From NCBI GenBank assembly GCA_017456805.1, contig JAFTIQ010000022.1, forward strand, positions 1 through 64,000: 64,000 nucleotides of DNA, in the 5' to 3' direction. Source of the DNA: Lentisphaeria bacterium (lineage in GTDB: Bacteria > Verrucomicrobiota > Lentisphaeria > Victivallales > UBA1829). Under the pieces are notes generated by a model. The model was not told where the DNA came from. It searched no databases and was given only the letters and a program-made list of their open reading frames with translations. Within the stretch, counting starts at the first letter, position 1. Each line of letters opens with the position of its first letter. This document shows, piece by piece, positions 8,614 to 17,818 of the stretch. The position numbers and the translations under genes were made by a program.

Positions 8614-9426
8614 ATGGATATCATAAAGATAGGAAACAGTGTAACGGTTGGTGACGGAAGACTTGCAGTTCTGGCGGGACCGTGTATGGCAGAATCTCTG
8701 GATATCTGCCTGGAAGTTGCGGAAAAGATGAAAAACACCTGCGAAAAGCTGGGGCTGGATTATGTCTTCAAAGCATCCTTTGATAAAGCGAACCGTTCCT
8801 CCATCAAATCTGTCCGTGGACCCGGATTGGAAAAAGGGTTGGAATTTTTTGCAGAAGTCAAACGCAGATTTCAGGTTCCTGTTGTGACAGATATCCACGA
8901 AGCATGGCAGGCTGCACCGGCGGCGGAAGTTGTTGATCTGCTTCAGATTCCGGCATTTCTTTCCCGGCAGACAGATCTGCTTGTTGCAGCAGCGGAAACC
9001 GGAAAGCCCGTGAATGTCAAAAAAGGTCAGTTCATGGCTCCGGAAGATATGGCTGGTGTTGTAGGAAAATTAAGAGAAGCCAAATGCAGCGGAATCATGC
9101 TGACCGATCGCGGAACAAGCTTCGGATATCATAATCTTGTGGTAGATTTCCGCGGACTTCAGACCATGCGTGAAATGGGAGTCCCTGTTGTATTTGATGC
9201 GACCCATTCTGTTCAGCTGCCTGGCGGCAACGGTACGACCTCCGGCGGACAGCGGCAGTTTATCCCTGCGCTTTCCCGGGCTGCTGCGGCAGTAGGAATC
9301 GATGCAGTCTTCATGGAAGTCCACCCTGATCCGGATCATGCGATGTCTGACGGACCGAACTCCTTGAAACCGGAAATTGCGGCGGAACTGCTTGCAAAGA
9401 TGAAGGTGATTCATGACATTGCATGA
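8614..9426 (+). CDS. kdsA: 3-deoxy-8-phosphooctulonate (KDO-8-P) synthase
   Basis: A 270-residue cytoplasmic enzyme that condenses phosphoenolpyruvate with arabinose 5-phosphate to give KDO-8-P, the precursor of the inner-core sugar of LPS. Family signatures include FKASFDKANRSS, RGPGLEKGL, VTDIH and the C-terminal VFMEVHPDPDHAMSDGPNSL. The N-terminal motif is AGPCMAES with Cys24. In metal-dependent KdsA enzymes this position is Cys and binds the divalent metal, whereas the metal-independent E. coli type has Asn; so this one is predicted to be metal dependent. A strong AAGGAAGGAAAG precedes the ATG. The stop overlaps the start of kdsC. Confidence 0.96.
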   Translation: MDIIKIGNSVTVGDGRLAVLAGPCMAESLDICLEVAEKMKNTCEKLGLDYVFKASFDKANRSSIKSVRGPGLEKGLEFFAEVKRRFQVPVVTDIHEAWQAAPAAEVVDLLQIPAFLSRQTDLLVAAAETGKPVNVKKGQFMAPEDMAGVVGKLREAKCSGIMLTDRGTSFGYHNLVVDFRGLQTMREMGVPVVFDATHSVQLPGGNGTTSGGQRQFIPALSRAAAAVGIDAVFMEVHPDPDHAMSDGPNSLKPEIAAELLAKMKVIHDIA

Positions 9427-9934
9427 GAAAGCGCAGAAGATCAAGGCGATTGCTTTGGATATTGATGGTGTCCAGACGGATGGGACCATCGGATTCGGGG
9501 CGGGGTCTGACGAGATCAAGTTTTTCTATGCCCGGGATGGTCATGGGATCACCATGGCGAAGCGGGCGGGGCTTGTGATGGCGGTTCTTTCCGGCAGAAA
9601 AGCAATGTGCAACCGGACAAGAATGGAAGCGATGGGCTTCCAGGTCATTATGGAAGGTTGTCTGGATAAAAAAGAAGGATTTACAGAACTCGCGGAAAAA
9701 TTGGGTCTTTCCAAAGAAGAGATTCTTTATATTGGCGATGATGTAGTAGATGCCTGGCCCGTGAAAGAAGCCGGGCTTGGTTTTATTGTTGGAGATGCAG
9801 TGGAAGAACTGGATGCCGTTGCAGATCTCAGGTTGAAAAAAGCCGGCGGTCATGGAGCTGTCCGGGAAGCGATTGAATGGCTTTTGAAGGAACAGGGAAA
9901 ATGGGAAGATCTCATGAAAAGATATTTCGGCTGA
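9413..9934 (+). CDS. kdsC: KDO-8-phosphate phosphatase (HAD family)
   Basis: A 173-residue HAD phosphatase that removes phosphate from KDO-8-P. Motif I is ALDIDGVQTDG, with the nucleophile Asp16 and acid/base Asp18; motif II is LSGRKA; motif IV is YIGDDVVD. It is short and lacks a large cap, as expected for the tetrameric KdsC class. It overlaps kdsA by 14 bp, so the two are translationally linked and catalyse successive steps. The usual arabinose-5-phosphate isomerase (kdsD) is not in the window. Confidence 0.93.
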   Translation: MTLHEKAQKIKAIALDIDGVQTDGTIGFGAGSDEIKFFYARDGHGITMAKRAGLVMAVLSGRKAMCNRTRMEAMGFQVIMEGCLDKKEGFTELAEKLGLSKEEILYIGDDVVDAWPVKEAGLGFIVGDAVEELDAVADLRLKKAGGHGAVREAIEWLLKEQGKWEDLMKRYFG

Positions 9935-10545
9935 TTCTGCTGGCATCGGTTCTGTTTTCAGTACCGGGCTTATATGCGGATTCAGACAGCGGAGTGGCTG
10001 CGACAGCCACGGATCTGGTCATGCCCCACTACCGGAAAAATGAACTGCAATTTGTCCTGTACGGCGGAAAGGTTGTCAATCTCGGAGCGACGATTTCTCT
10101 GGAAAATCCGTTGATTGATATTGCGGTAAGGAATCTTCCGGATGTGGAGCTTGTAACACTGTTGAAGGGGGTTCGCCCGCCTGATCCGCGGGTTCCCAAG
10201 ATCACTGCGATCGATCCCACACGGGTTTATCCGCTCTATACGGAGTTCAAGCTGATCAGGGAATTCTGGAAAAGATTGCCTCATTCTCAGGCATTGATTT
10301 CTTCCGGCAGCGCAAAATATGATAAAAACAAACGGATTCTCTCCGGGGATGGCACGATTCATTTCCGGTCAAGGGATTTGGATATCGATGGAGTCGGTTT
10401 CGATGCTGACCAGCGGAAAAAATTTATTCACATCCGCAGCAAAGTCAGGGTGGAATACCGTCCCAATGCACGTCCTTTGACTCAGGAAGCGAAGAAGATC
10501 CTGGAAGAAAAATGGCAAAAATTAAAAGAAAGAAATTCCCGATAA
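9901..10545 (+). CDS. lptC: LPS export protein LptC-like
   Basis: A 214-residue protein with an N-terminal hydrophobic segment (KIFRLILLASVLFSVPGLYA) that acts as a signal or membrane anchor, then a beta-strand-rich region beginning MPHYRKNELQFVLYG, as in LptC, the periplasmic link between the inner-membrane LPS transporter and LptA. Sequence conservation in LptC is low, so much of the call rests on its place between kdsC and lptA-lptB. ATG 9901 is chosen for the GGAACAGGG just upstream; it overlaps the end of kdsC. A longer start at 9877 is possible. Confidence 0.78.
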   Translation: MGRSHEKIFRLILLASVLFSVPGLYADSDSGVAATATDLVMPHYRKNELQFVLYGGKVVNLGATISLENPLIDIAVRNLPDVELVTLLKGVRPPDPRVPKITAIDPTRVYPLYTEFKLIREFWKRLPHSQALISSGSAKYDKNKRILSGDGTIHFRSRDLDIDGVGFDADQRKKFIHIRSKVRVEYRPNARPLTQEAKKILEEKWQKLKERNSR

Positions 10546-10563
10546 AAAAGAAAGGCACCCATA

Positions 10564-11358
10564 ATGAAACGTCTGATCCCATGTCTGCTTCTGGCGGCAA
10601 CGCTCCCTTTGGCAGCCCAATTTTCCCTGAATACAAAAGATCGCGGGGATAAACCGATCCTGATCAACTCCGATGCAATGGATGTGGATATCGAAAACGG
10701 AAAAGCAACCTTCTACGGAAACGTGATCGTCAACGATCCTGAAGTTATCATTACTTGCGACAGAATGGTTCTCTATCAGGAACCGAAACAGGCGAAGAAG
10801 CCTGCTCAGGCAGCAGCTCCTGCGGGACAGCCTGCTCCGGCGGCAAAACCTGCATCCGGCAAATCCTCCGATGATCTGATGGGCGGCGATACCAGACTGG
10901 AACGGATCGAATGTATCGGAAACGTTGTGATCACCAGAAAAAATACCGGAGAAAAGAGCCAGTGGGGTAAATGCGGAAAAGCGATTTATTACCACAAGCT
11001 CGGAAAAATCACAATGCTGCTTGCGCCTTATCTCTATCAGGACGATTCCATGATCACCGGAACCCGTTTGTCTTTCTTCAGAGATTCCAAACGGATCGAA
11101 GGTACTGACATCAAGATCTCCGCCAGAAATCTCGGAGAAGAAGAAAATGACCCCAAGAATCCTGCACGGAAAAAGAGAACTCCCGCACCTGCTTCTGATG
11201 CCGGAAGTTTTGAAGATTACTATCGCGGTGAAGGCAAATCCGGAAACAGTGGAGCAAAACCCGCCGGAACCCCTCAGGCTCCTGCCGGAAAGAAAATGAG
11301 CAGACAGGAAGCGGATGCGATCCTCGGGCTGGATGAAGTCCCCGCTGACGCAAAGTAA
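10564..11358 (+). CDS. lptA: LptA/OstA-family LPS periplasmic bridge protein
   Basis: A 264-residue protein with a signal peptide (MKRLIPCLLLAATLPLAA) and the OstA/LptA beta-jellyroll: PILINSDAMDVDIENGKATFYGNVIV, then RIECIGNVVITRK. The fold forms part of the bridge carrying LPS across the periplasm. Unlike the shorter E. coli LptA (about 185 residues), it has an Ala/Pro/Lys-rich insert (about 74-108) splitting the domain and a hydrophilic low-complexity C-terminal tail. These look like flexible linkers. It sits between lptC and lptB, 12 bp before lptB. Confidence 0.88.
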   Translation: MKRLIPCLLLAATLPLAAQFSLNTKDRGDKPILINSDAMDVDIENGKATFYGNVIVNDPEVIITCDRMVLYQEPKQAKKPAQAAAPAGQPAPAAKPASGKSSDDLMGGDTRLERIECIGNVVITRKNTGEKSQWGKCGKAIYYHKLGKITMLLAPYLYQDDSMITGTRLSFFRDSKRIEGTDIKISARNLGEEENDPKNPARKKRTPAPASDAGSFEDYYRGEGKSGNSGAKPAGTPQAPAGKKMSRQEADAILGLDEVPADAK

Positions 11359-11370
11359 AGGAGCGTTCTC

Positions 11371-12108
11371 ATGGCTGATGAAAAAGAACTTCTGATGGAA
11401 GCTAAAGGTCTGAAAAAGATCTATAAGGGAAGAACCGTTGTTCATGATGTCTGTATGAACGTGCATCGCGGCGAAGTCGTGGGGCTTCTTGGCCCGAATG
11501 GTGCTGGAAAAACTACAAGTTTTTATATGATCATGGGCTTGATCAAACCCGATGGTGGAGAAATCTTCTTCAAAGGGATGAACGTCTCCCAGATGCCCAT
11601 GTATATGCGGGCAAGAATGGGAATGGGATATCTGGCTCAGGAGCCCTCTATTTTCCGGAAACTGACCGTTGCGGAAAACATCATGGCAATTCTTGAAACC
11701 CTTGATATTTCCCGGAAAGAACGGAAACAGCGTCTGGAAGAATTGCTGGAAGAACTGGATCTTGCCAGATTGGCTAATCAGAAGGCAATGACCCTCAGCG
11801 GGGGAGAACGCAGACGTTTGGAAATCACCCGTGCAATGGTGACAAATCCCTCCTTCATTCTGCTTGACGAACCCTTCAGCGGCGTTGACCCGCTGGCTGT
11901 TTATGATGTGCAGCAGATCATTTTGAAGCTGAGAGATAAAAATCTCGGGATCCTGATCACCGACCATAACGTGCGGGAAACGCTTGCTTGCGTTGACCGG
12001 GCATATCTCATGTGCGAAGGTTCGACGGTCTGTGAAGGCCCCAGCGACTTCCTTGTCAATGACCCCAAGGCCCGGGAACTCTATCTCGGTCCCAAATTTA
12101 CGATGTGA
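11371..12108 (+). CDS. lptB: LPS export ABC transporter ATP-binding protein
   Basis: A 245-residue cytoplasmic ATPase that powers extraction of LPS from the inner membrane together with LptF/LptG (not in the window). Walker A GPNGAGKTT at 41-49, ABC signature LSGGE at 142-146, and Walker B FILLDEP with D166/E167 followed by the GVDP D-loop are all intact. The stretch YLAQEPSIFRKLTVAENI is typical of LptB. A GGAGCG Shine-Dalgarno precedes the ATG. Confidence 0.96.
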   Translation: MADEKELLMEAKGLKKIYKGRTVVHDVCMNVHRGEVVGLLGPNGAGKTTSFYMIMGLIKPDGGEIFFKGMNVSQMPMYMRARMGMGYLAQEPSIFRKLTVAENIMAILETLDISRKERKQRLEELLEELDLARLANQKAMTLSGGERRRLEITRAMVTNPSFILLDEPFSGVDPLAVYDVQQIILKLRDKNLGILITDHNVRETLACVDRAYLMCEGSTVCEGPSDFLVNDPKARELYLGPKFTM

Positions 12109-12110
12109 TC

Positions 12111-12623
12111 ATGAAACGGACCATTGTCATCATCCGTCACGGAAAAGCGGAATCCTTCGGGATCGTCCCGGAAGATTTTGCAAGAACACTCGTGCCGGAT
12201 GGTGTAAAAGAAGCAAAATATACAGGCAATGCGCTCCGGAAAGCAGGAGTCAAGCCGGAACTGTTTCTGGCAAGTGCTGCGCCCCGGGCATTTTACACCT
12301 TGCGGTTCATTGCAGCGGAACTGGGCAAGGATCCGGAAGAGGTCGTCGGGGATAGATCCCTTTACGCTGCAAGAAGAGAATCGCTTCTGGAAACGATCCG
12401 GAATTTCCCGGAAGAAGTGACCTGTGCCGCGCTCTGCGGACATAATCCGGAGATCTCCGATCTGATCCCGCTTCTTGCGGAAAACTCCGGCAGGCTTCCA
12501 TTTCTGAACACCGCAGATGCGGTTGTCATTGACCTCCCGGAAGACGCTTCCTGGCTGGATGCCGGAAACGGAAAAGGCTCCTTGCGTCACATTTTCTCTC
12601 AGCCCGGACGCCGGATCTCATGA
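12111..12623 (+). CDS. SixA-like histidine phosphatase
   Basis: A 170-residue histidine phosphatase superfamily member. The catalytic motif is IIRHGKAES with His10; a second motif, CGHNPEISDL, supplies the other active-site histidine. Length and layout match SixA, which dephosphorylates phosphohistidine on phosphotransfer proteins. ATG 12111 is 2 bp after the lptB stop; a GTG at 12105 overlapping lptB is an alternative. Its position between lptB and a Cys-cluster gene suggests co-transcription, but any link to LPS export is unproven and the true substrate is unknown. Confidence 0.85.
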   Translation: MKRTIVIIRHGKAESFGIVPEDFARTLVPDGVKEAKYTGNALRKAGVKPELFLASAAPRAFYTLRFIAAELGKDPEEVVGDRSLYAARRESLLETIRNFPEEVTCAALCGHNPEISDLIPLLAENSGRLPFLNTADAVVIDLPEDASWLDAGNGKGSLRHIFSQPGRRIS

Positions 12624-13825
12624 GCAGAATCTATCATTTTCATCCTCAGCAAACCTGGGGATGTGTCATGTGCGGCAAATGCTGCGGTAATGACTGGCCG
12701 GTTCCGGCGGATCCGGAAGAACGGAAACGGATCTCCGCGCTTGAAATTCCGGAAATGGATCTTCCGCCTGCAAAATGGTTCAGAAACGGATATATCGCAA
12801 AACGAAATGGCAAGTGCATTTTTTCAACCTGTGACGGCAAACGGTGCCGTATCCACGAAAAACACGGTCTGGAAGTAAAAGCTCTGGCATGCCGTCTTTA
12901 CCCGTTGGATATTCACGCATGGGAAGACGGCAGTATCTCAGCCTCTTTGCGGTATGACTGTCCGGCTGTTGCAGGCGGAGAAGAAAACTCCATCTCCAAA
13001 GCGATCGTCAAGATCGATCAAATGGCTGATGAAATTGCGCAATACCGCCGTGATCCTGCGCCTGCCTACTCAGCAAAGATCCACCCGTCTCTGGATCGGC
13101 TCTGGGAAATTGCATCTGTCTATATGAAACTGATGGATTGGACGGATCAGGATCTGAAAATCGGTTTTCTCGGTGCTGCCGGATTGTTGAGTTTTCATTC
13201 CAAAAAAGAGAATTCCTCCGATATTACAGAGGCAGAGACGTTCGAAGAGGATGCTCTTGCCATGATGGAACGGAATCTGGAAACGCTGGAGTTTATGCTT
13301 GAAACCTCGGAAGGAGCTTCCCACAGCACGCTGGTGGGATTCCGGTATCAGCTGCTCTCATTTTTGAGAAATGATAACGGTTTGAGTTTTTTCAAACGGT
13401 TCCGGCGGCTGAAACATCATCTGGATTTCATGCTTGGAGGGGCGGATCTGAAGATCGGAGAAAAAACGCTTTCGCCGCTGCTGCATACGGTTCCGGCGGA
13501 AAAAGATGCGTTTATTCCGTTCATGCGCTGGCTGAAAGGCAGATTGCGGGCGCTTCATTTTTGCGGTGGAGCGGCATTCGGGATCACCTTTGAAGAGGGA
13601 ATGAGATATCTGCTTCTGTCATTGCCTGCGGTGACGGTGATTGCTACTGTTTTTTCTGACGGAGAGAAAATCACGCGGAAAGATGTTGTTTCCGCATTGA
13701 TACAGCTGGATTATTCATTCCTGAGAACAAAATTGTACCGGAGCCGTAATTTACGGAGATGTGCCGTCATGCTGACAGGCTGGGAACGCTATGCGACCTT
13801 GCTGAAAACATGCGGTCCGACGTAA
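12620..13825 (+). CDS. YkgJ-like zinc/iron-chelating Cys-cluster protein
   Basis: A 401-residue protein whose first 120 residues contain CVMCGKCCG, then CIF, KRCRIHE, and CRLYPLD, the pattern of the YkgJ family and the FliB lysine-methylase-like proteins, which bind a metal or Fe-S cluster. The remainder has no family I recognise and appears helical. It overlaps the SixA-like gene by 4 bp (ATGA), so the two are translationally coupled. It ends the envelope operon. Function is unknown; FliB-like methylation of surface proteins is one possibility, not demonstrated. Confidence 0.75.
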   Translation: MSRIYHFHPQQTWGCVMCGKCCGNDWPVPADPEERKRISALEIPEMDLPPAKWFRNGYIAKRNGKCIFSTCDGKRCRIHEKHGLEVKALACRLYPLDIHAWEDGSISASLRYDCPAVAGGEENSISKAIVKIDQMADEIAQYRRDPAPAYSAKIHPSLDRLWEIASVYMKLMDWTDQDLKIGFLGAAGLLSFHSKKENSSDITEAETFEEDALAMMERNLETLEFMLETSEGASHSTLVGFRYQLLSFLRNDNGLSFFKRFRRLKHHLDFMLGGADLKIGEKTLSPLLHTVPAEKDAFIPFMRWLKGRLRALHFCGGAAFGITFEEGMRYLLLSLPAVTVIATVFSDGEKITRKDVVSALIQLDYSFLRTKLYRSRNLRRCAVMLTGWERYATLLKTCGPT

Positions 13826-13851
13826 AATGCACTTTTTTTTCTGACATGGAA

Positions 13852-13880
13852 TTGAAATTTCAGCAAACGCATGGTATATT
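13852..13880 (+). promoter_or_regulatory. Promoter of ilvE
   Basis: TTGAAA (13852-13857), 17 bp, TATATT (13875-13880), 45 bp before the ilvE start codon and just after the end of the envelope operon. Confidence 0.72.
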
Positions 13881-13924
13881 TCAGAAAAATGTTGAACAGA
13901 GATAATATGGAGGTATCTGTTAAA

Positions 13925-14962
13925 ATGTCGGATTGTGATGGACTTGAAAGAAAACCCATGAACCTTGATTGGGCAAATATGGGTTTCGGTTATGTGGCAA
14001 CACGCTCTCATGTGCGTATGACCTGGATGGACGGAAGATGGTCCGAGCCGGAACTGATTTCCGAACCTTACATCAAAATGTCAATTGCCGCAACCTGTCT
14101 TCACTATGGACAGGAAGCTTTTGAAGGATTGAAAGCATTCCGCTGCAAAGATGGAAAAGTCAGAGTATTCCGTCCGTGGGAAAACATCCGCCGGATGAAC
14201 AATACCGCAGACTATATCCTGATGCCTCAGGTCCCCGAAGAACTTTACCTGAAATGTATCCAGATGGTTGTACGTGACAATCTGGACTATGTTCCGCCCT
14301 ACGGAACCGGCGGCTCCCTTTATATCAGACCGCTTCTGATCGGAACCGGAGCTCAGATCGGAGTTTCCCCCGCCAAGATGTTCGATTTCCTGATCCTCGT
14401 CACCCCCGTCGGAGCATACTACAAAGGCGGCTTGACTCCTGTGGAAGCTCTTGTGATTACAGATTTTGACCGTGCGGCACCCCGCGGAACCGGTCATATC
14501 AAAGTCGGCGGAAACTATGCAGCAAGCTTGCTTCCCAGCAAAAAAGCCAAAGAACAGCACTATCCCATTACCCTGTTCCTTGATCCGGAATCTCATACCT
14601 ATATCGATGAATTCGGAACAAGCAACTTCTTCGCAATCACAAAAGATAATAAGTATATCACTCCGAAATCCCGTTCGATCCTGCCGAGTATCACCAACAT
14701 GACACTCCAGCAGATCGCAGCAGATCTGGGAATGACCGTGGAATGCCGTCCGGTCAACAAGGCGGAATTGGCAGATGTCAAAGAAGTCGGCGCATGCGGA
14801 ACAGCTGTCGTTGTGACTCCGATCTCCAAGATCGTTTTCCCTGACAAGACATACGAATACGGGGAAACCTGCGGAGAAACTCTGACCAAGCTGTATGAAA
14901 ATGTGACAGGGATTCAGACCGGAGAACTTCCTGACCGCCACGGCTGGTTGTTTGATATTTAA
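13925..14962 (+). CDS. ilvE: Branched-chain amino acid aminotransferase
   Basis: A 345-residue class IV PLP aminotransferase that interconverts branched-chain amino acids and their keto acids. The PLP lysine is in GTGHIKVGGNYAAS (Lys193). Other family landmarks are LHYGQEAFEGLKAF, RPWENIRRMN, DEFGTSNFF and GTAVVVTPI. Length and motifs fit the longer (type II, eukaryote-like) BCAT group. ATG 13925 is chosen because GGAGG sits 10 bp upstream, although in-frame upstream starts exist at 13871 and 13907. It has its own promoter. Confidence 0.94.
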   Translation: MSDCDGLERKPMNLDWANMGFGYVATRSHVRMTWMDGRWSEPELISEPYIKMSIAATCLHYGQEAFEGLKAFRCKDGKVRVFRPWENIRRMNNTADYILMPQVPEELYLKCIQMVVRDNLDYVPPYGTGGSLYIRPLLIGTGAQIGVSPAKMFDFLILVTPVGAYYKGGLTPVEALVITDFDRAAPRGTGHIKVGGNYAASLLPSKKAKEQHYPITLFLDPESHTYIDEFGTSNFFAITKDNKYITPKSRSILPSITNMTLQQIAADLGMTVECRPVNKAELADVKEVGACGTAVVVTPISKIVFPDKTYEYGETCGETLTKLYENVTGIQTGELPDRHGWLFDI

Positions 14963-14992
14963 AGAAAAAGAGAGGAACTTTGCAAAGATAAC

Positions 14993-15021
14993 TTGCGTTT
15001 CAGTTATTTGCGGAGTATATT
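14993..15021 (+). promoter_or_regulatory. Candidate promoter of the aroQ-acc operon
   Basis: TTGCGT (14993-14998), 17 bp, TATATT (15016-15021). The start codon of aroQ is only 15 bp beyond the -10, so the normal initiation point would fall at or after the Shine-Dalgarno (CTGGAG, 15023-15028), implying a very short or leaderless message. Confidence 0.5.
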
Positions 15022-15036
15022 ACTGGAGTTTTTTTG

Positions 15037-15483
15037 ATGAAGCTGCTGATTATAAACGGACCCAACATTCAGCTGCTGGGCAGACGGGATCCCGGGACAT
15101 ACGGGAGTACGACGCTGCCGCAGCTGGAAGAGAGACTGCGGGATCTTGCAAAAGAGCTGGGCGTGGAATGCTGCTGTTTCCAGAGCAACCACGAAGGCGA
15201 CATTTGCGACAGGATCGCTGCAGCCGCAACAGATGGAACCGATGGGATCGTCATCAATCCTGCTGCCTATACGCATACGAGTATAGCCATCCGGGATGCC
15301 CTTGACGGAGTCGGACTTCCTGCGGTGGAAGTGCATATCAGCAATATTCACAAGAGAGAGGAGTTCCGGCACAGGTCTATGACTGCGCCGGTGTGTATAG
15401 GACAGATCGCTGGTCTCGGAACAATGGGTTACGAGCTCGCGATGCGGGCACTCGTCGAGAGAGCACGCAAAAGCAACTTATAA
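15037..15483 (+). CDS. aroQ: 3-dehydroquinate dehydratase, type II
   Basis: A 148-residue shikimate-pathway enzyme that dehydrates 3-dehydroquinate to 3-dehydroshikimate. Signatures are INGPNIQLLGRRDPGTYG with the active-site tyrosine at 22, SNHEGDICDRI, NPAAYTHTS and EVHISNIHKREEFR. The length is typical of the dodecameric type II enzyme. It leads an aroQ-accB-accC arrangement that is found in many bacteria. ATG 15037 is preferred to the adjacent TTG 15034 because of spacing from CTGGAG. Confidence 0.96.
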   Translation: MKLLIINGPNIQLLGRRDPGTYGSTTLPQLEERLRDLAKELGVECCCFQSNHEGDICDRIAAAATDGTDGIVINPAAYTHTSIAIRDALDGVGLPAVEVHISNIHKREEFRHRSMTAPVCIGQIAGLGTMGYELAMRALVERARKSNL

Positions 15484-15504
15484 CAACAAGGTTGGTACGA
15501 AACT

Positions 15505-15969
15505 ATGAAAATCGAAGAGATCAAGACTATCATCAAACTGATGTCAGAAAACGACTTGACAGAATTCAAGATCGAAGCAGAAGACATGCATCTTTGTCTG
15601 AAACGCGGCGGACAGCTTCCCGGCAGCCAGATCATCATTCCTGCTGCAGCACCTGTTCCCGCAGCAGCTCCCGCTGCACCTGCAGCAGCCCCCGCAGCAG
15701 CTCCGGCAGCCCCCGCAGCAGCTCCCGCTGCAAACCGCACAACGATCGATGCTCCTATCGTCGGAACATTCTACCGTTCTCCCTCCCCGGATGCTCCTGC
15801 ATTCGTGAAAGTCGGAGATACCGTTTCTGCTGATACAACAGTCTGTATCATCGAAGCTATGAAAGTGATGAACGAGATCAAGGCGGAAAAATCCGGCGTG
15901 ATCAAGGAAATCCTCGTCGAAAACGGTCAGCCTGTCGAATACGGTCAGCCCATTTTTGTTCTTGAATAA
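15505..15969 (+). CDS. accB: Acetyl-CoA carboxylase biotin carboxyl carrier protein
   Basis: A 154-residue carrier subunit. The N-terminal dimerisation segment (1-40) is followed by an Ala/Pro linker (about 46-76) and the biotinyl domain (about 79-154). The biotin attachment site is EAMKVMNE with Lys120. The linker is encoded by near-repetitive GCA/GCT/CCC codons, a natural place for slippage. It is followed 53 bp later by accC. The carboxyltransferase subunits accA and accD are not in the window. Confidence 0.96.
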   Translation: MKIEEIKTIIKLMSENDLTEFKIEAEDMHLCLKRGGQLPGSQIIIPAAAPVPAAAPAAPAAAPAAAPAAPAAAPAANRTTIDAPIVGTFYRSPSPDAPAFVKVGDTVSADTTVCIIEAMKVMNEIKAEKSGVIKEILVENGQPVEYGQPIFVLE

Positions 15970-16022
15970 TTCCCGTTGTCCGTCGGCATTGAACCCGGCG
16001 GAACACGGCATGGAGTACAGAC

Positions 16023-17405
16023 ATGTTCAACAAGGTATTAATTGCAAACCGCGGTGAAATCGCCCTCCGGATCATTCGCGCCTGTAAAGAACTCGGCGTG
16101 CAGACCGTTATGGTGTATTCCAAAGCGGATGAAGACAGCCTTCCTGTCAGACTGGCAGATGAAGCTGTTTGTATCGGACCTGCAGCTTCCGCGCAGAGTT
16201 ATCTGCTCATCCCCCAAATCATCAGTGTCGCAGAAATCTGCAATGTGGATGCGATCCATCCGGGTTACGGATTCCTGGCAGAAGATGCTCACTTTGCTGA
16301 AGTTTGCAGCAAATGCAATATTAAATTCATCGGTCCCAAACCCGAACAGATGCGCGCAATGGGAGATAAAGCAACTGCCCGCGATACCATGAAAAAGGCA
16401 GGGGTTCCCATCACACCGGGTTCTGAAGGAATCATCGAAACAGAAGAAGAAGCTCTGAAGATCGCTCATGAAATCCGTTATCCGGTTATCGTGAAGGCAT
16501 CTGCAGGCGGCGGCGGACGCGGTATGAGAATTGCCCGGAACGATGCCAGCCTGATCCAGGGTTTCCATTCCGCAAAAATGGAAGCGGAAAAAGCATTCGG
16601 CAACGGTGCAGTCTATATCGAACGTTTCATTGAAAATCCGAAACATATTGAAGTTCAGATCCTTGCAGACTCTTTTGGAAACGTCCTCTATCTTGGAGAA
16701 CGTGACTGCAGTATGCAGCGCAGACATCAGAAGCTGATTGAGGAATCCCCCTCCGCGACCATCACTCCGGAACTCCGGAAACAGATGGGCGAAGCAGCTG
16801 TCAAGGCGGCAAAAGCTGTCAACTACGAAAGTGCCGGAACCATTGAATTCCTGCTCGGACCGGAAAATGAATTCTATTTCATGGAAATGAACACCCGTGT
16901 TCAGGTGGAACACCCTGTTACCGAAATGGTCACCGGTGTTGATATCATCAAGGAACAGATCCGGATCGCAGCCGGGGAAAAACTGGAATACAGCCAGGAA
17001 GAAGTGGGAATCAAAGGCCACGCGATCGAATGCCGTATCAATGCGGAAAACCCCTATCGCAATTTTGCGCCCTCCCCCGGCAAGATCAACTTCTGTTACA
17101 CCCCCGGCGGCTTCGGAGTCCGTGTTGATACCCATGTTTACAATGGCTACACGATTCCGCCGTACTATGACAGCATGATCGGGAAATTGATTGTTCACGG
17201 GAAAAACCGTCAGGAAGCAATTGACCGTATGCGCCGTGCATTGGAAGAATACATTGTGGATGGAGTTTCCACCACGATTCCCTTTGAACAGTTCATTATG
17301 AGCACAAGGGAATTTCTGGAAGGAGATTACAACACCGGATTCATTGACACCGTTATGCAGAATGGCACATTTGAAAAATTCGCCAAAGAAATGGGGGATA
17401 AATGA
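16023..17405 (+). CDS. accC: Acetyl-CoA carboxylase biotin carboxylase subunit
   Basis: A 460-residue ATP-grasp enzyme that carboxylates biotin on AccB using bicarbonate and ATP. It begins [25 protein letters not shown]. It has the glycine-rich ATP-grasp loop [13 protein letters not shown] (near 160), [31 protein letters not shown], and the catalytic [13 protein letters not shown]. The length is standard. Its stop overlaps the next start by 4 bp, coupling it to the Asp23 pair. Confidence 0.97.
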   Translation: MFNKVLIANRGEIALRIIRACKELGVQTVMVYSKADEDSLPVRLADEAVCIGPAASAQSYLLIPQIISVAEICNVDAIHPGYGFLAEDAHFAEVCSKCNIKFIGPKPEQMRAMGDKATARDTMKKAGVPITPGSEGIIETEEEALKIAHEIRYPVIVKASAGGGGRGMRIARNDASLIQGFHSAKMEAEKAFGNGAVYIERFIENPKHIEVQILADSFGNVLYLGERDCSMQRRHQKLIEESPSATITPELRKQMGEAAVKAAKAVNYESAGTIEFLLGPENEFYFMEMNTRVQVEHPVTEMVTGVDIIKEQIRIAAGEKLEYSQEEVGIKGHAIECRINAENPYRNFAPSPGKINFCYTPGGFGVRVDTHVYNGYTIPPYYDSMIGKLIVHGKNRQEAIDRMRRALEEYIVDGVSTTIPFEQFIMSTREFLEGDYNTGFIDTVMQNGTFEKFAKEMGDK

Positions 17406-17779
17406 GCTTGAATATGCAGAAACCGGTGTCTGACGGTCCTGAACTTATTCAGATCCATGAAAAAGTGATCGTTACGATCGTCCGTAAGGTTGCAGCCGAA
17501 GTGGATGGAGTTTCCCGTATTGCGGGGAACTCCCTTGTAGACAATATTGCGGAACTGGTTGGAAGCAACCGGATCAAAGATCGTGCAATCTCCGTTCAAA
17601 TGGGAGATGGTTCTGTTGCAGTGGAAGTTGCGATCAATCTGCTGTTCGGTTATAAACTTCCCGAAGTTGCCCGTGCGCTTCAGGATAAAATTGAAAACGA
17701 GATTCAGAATTTGACAGGGCTGAAAGTCTCCCACGTGGATATTATTATCCGCGATATTGATGAACCCGTAGAAAAATAA
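17402..17779 (+). CDS. Asp23/Gls24 family envelope stress response protein (copy 1)
   Basis: A 125-residue Asp23/Gls24 protein ([23 protein letters not shown] ... [30 protein letters not shown]). In Firmicutes these are abundant cytoplasmic proteins tethered to the membrane by AmaP and linked to envelope stress. It overlaps accC by 4 bp and is followed by a second paralogue and an AmaP-like anchor, so the membrane-tethered complex is encoded as a unit with acetyl-CoA carboxylase genes. Confidence 0.9.
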   Translation: MSLNMQKPVSDGPELIQIHEKVIVTIVRKVAAEVDGVSRIAGNSLVDNIAELVGSNRIKDRAISVQMGDGSVAVEVAINLLFGYKLPEVARALQDKIENEIQNLTGLKVSHVDIIIRDIDEPVEK

Positions 17780-17818
17780 ATTAAATTGAATTACTGCTAC
17801 CCAGGAGGAATTTGAGCC

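Noticed and set aside
15640..15735. Repetitive GCA/GCT/CCC DNA in accB, considered as a repeat element
   Set aside because: It encodes the normal Ala/Pro linker of the carrier protein and stays in frame.
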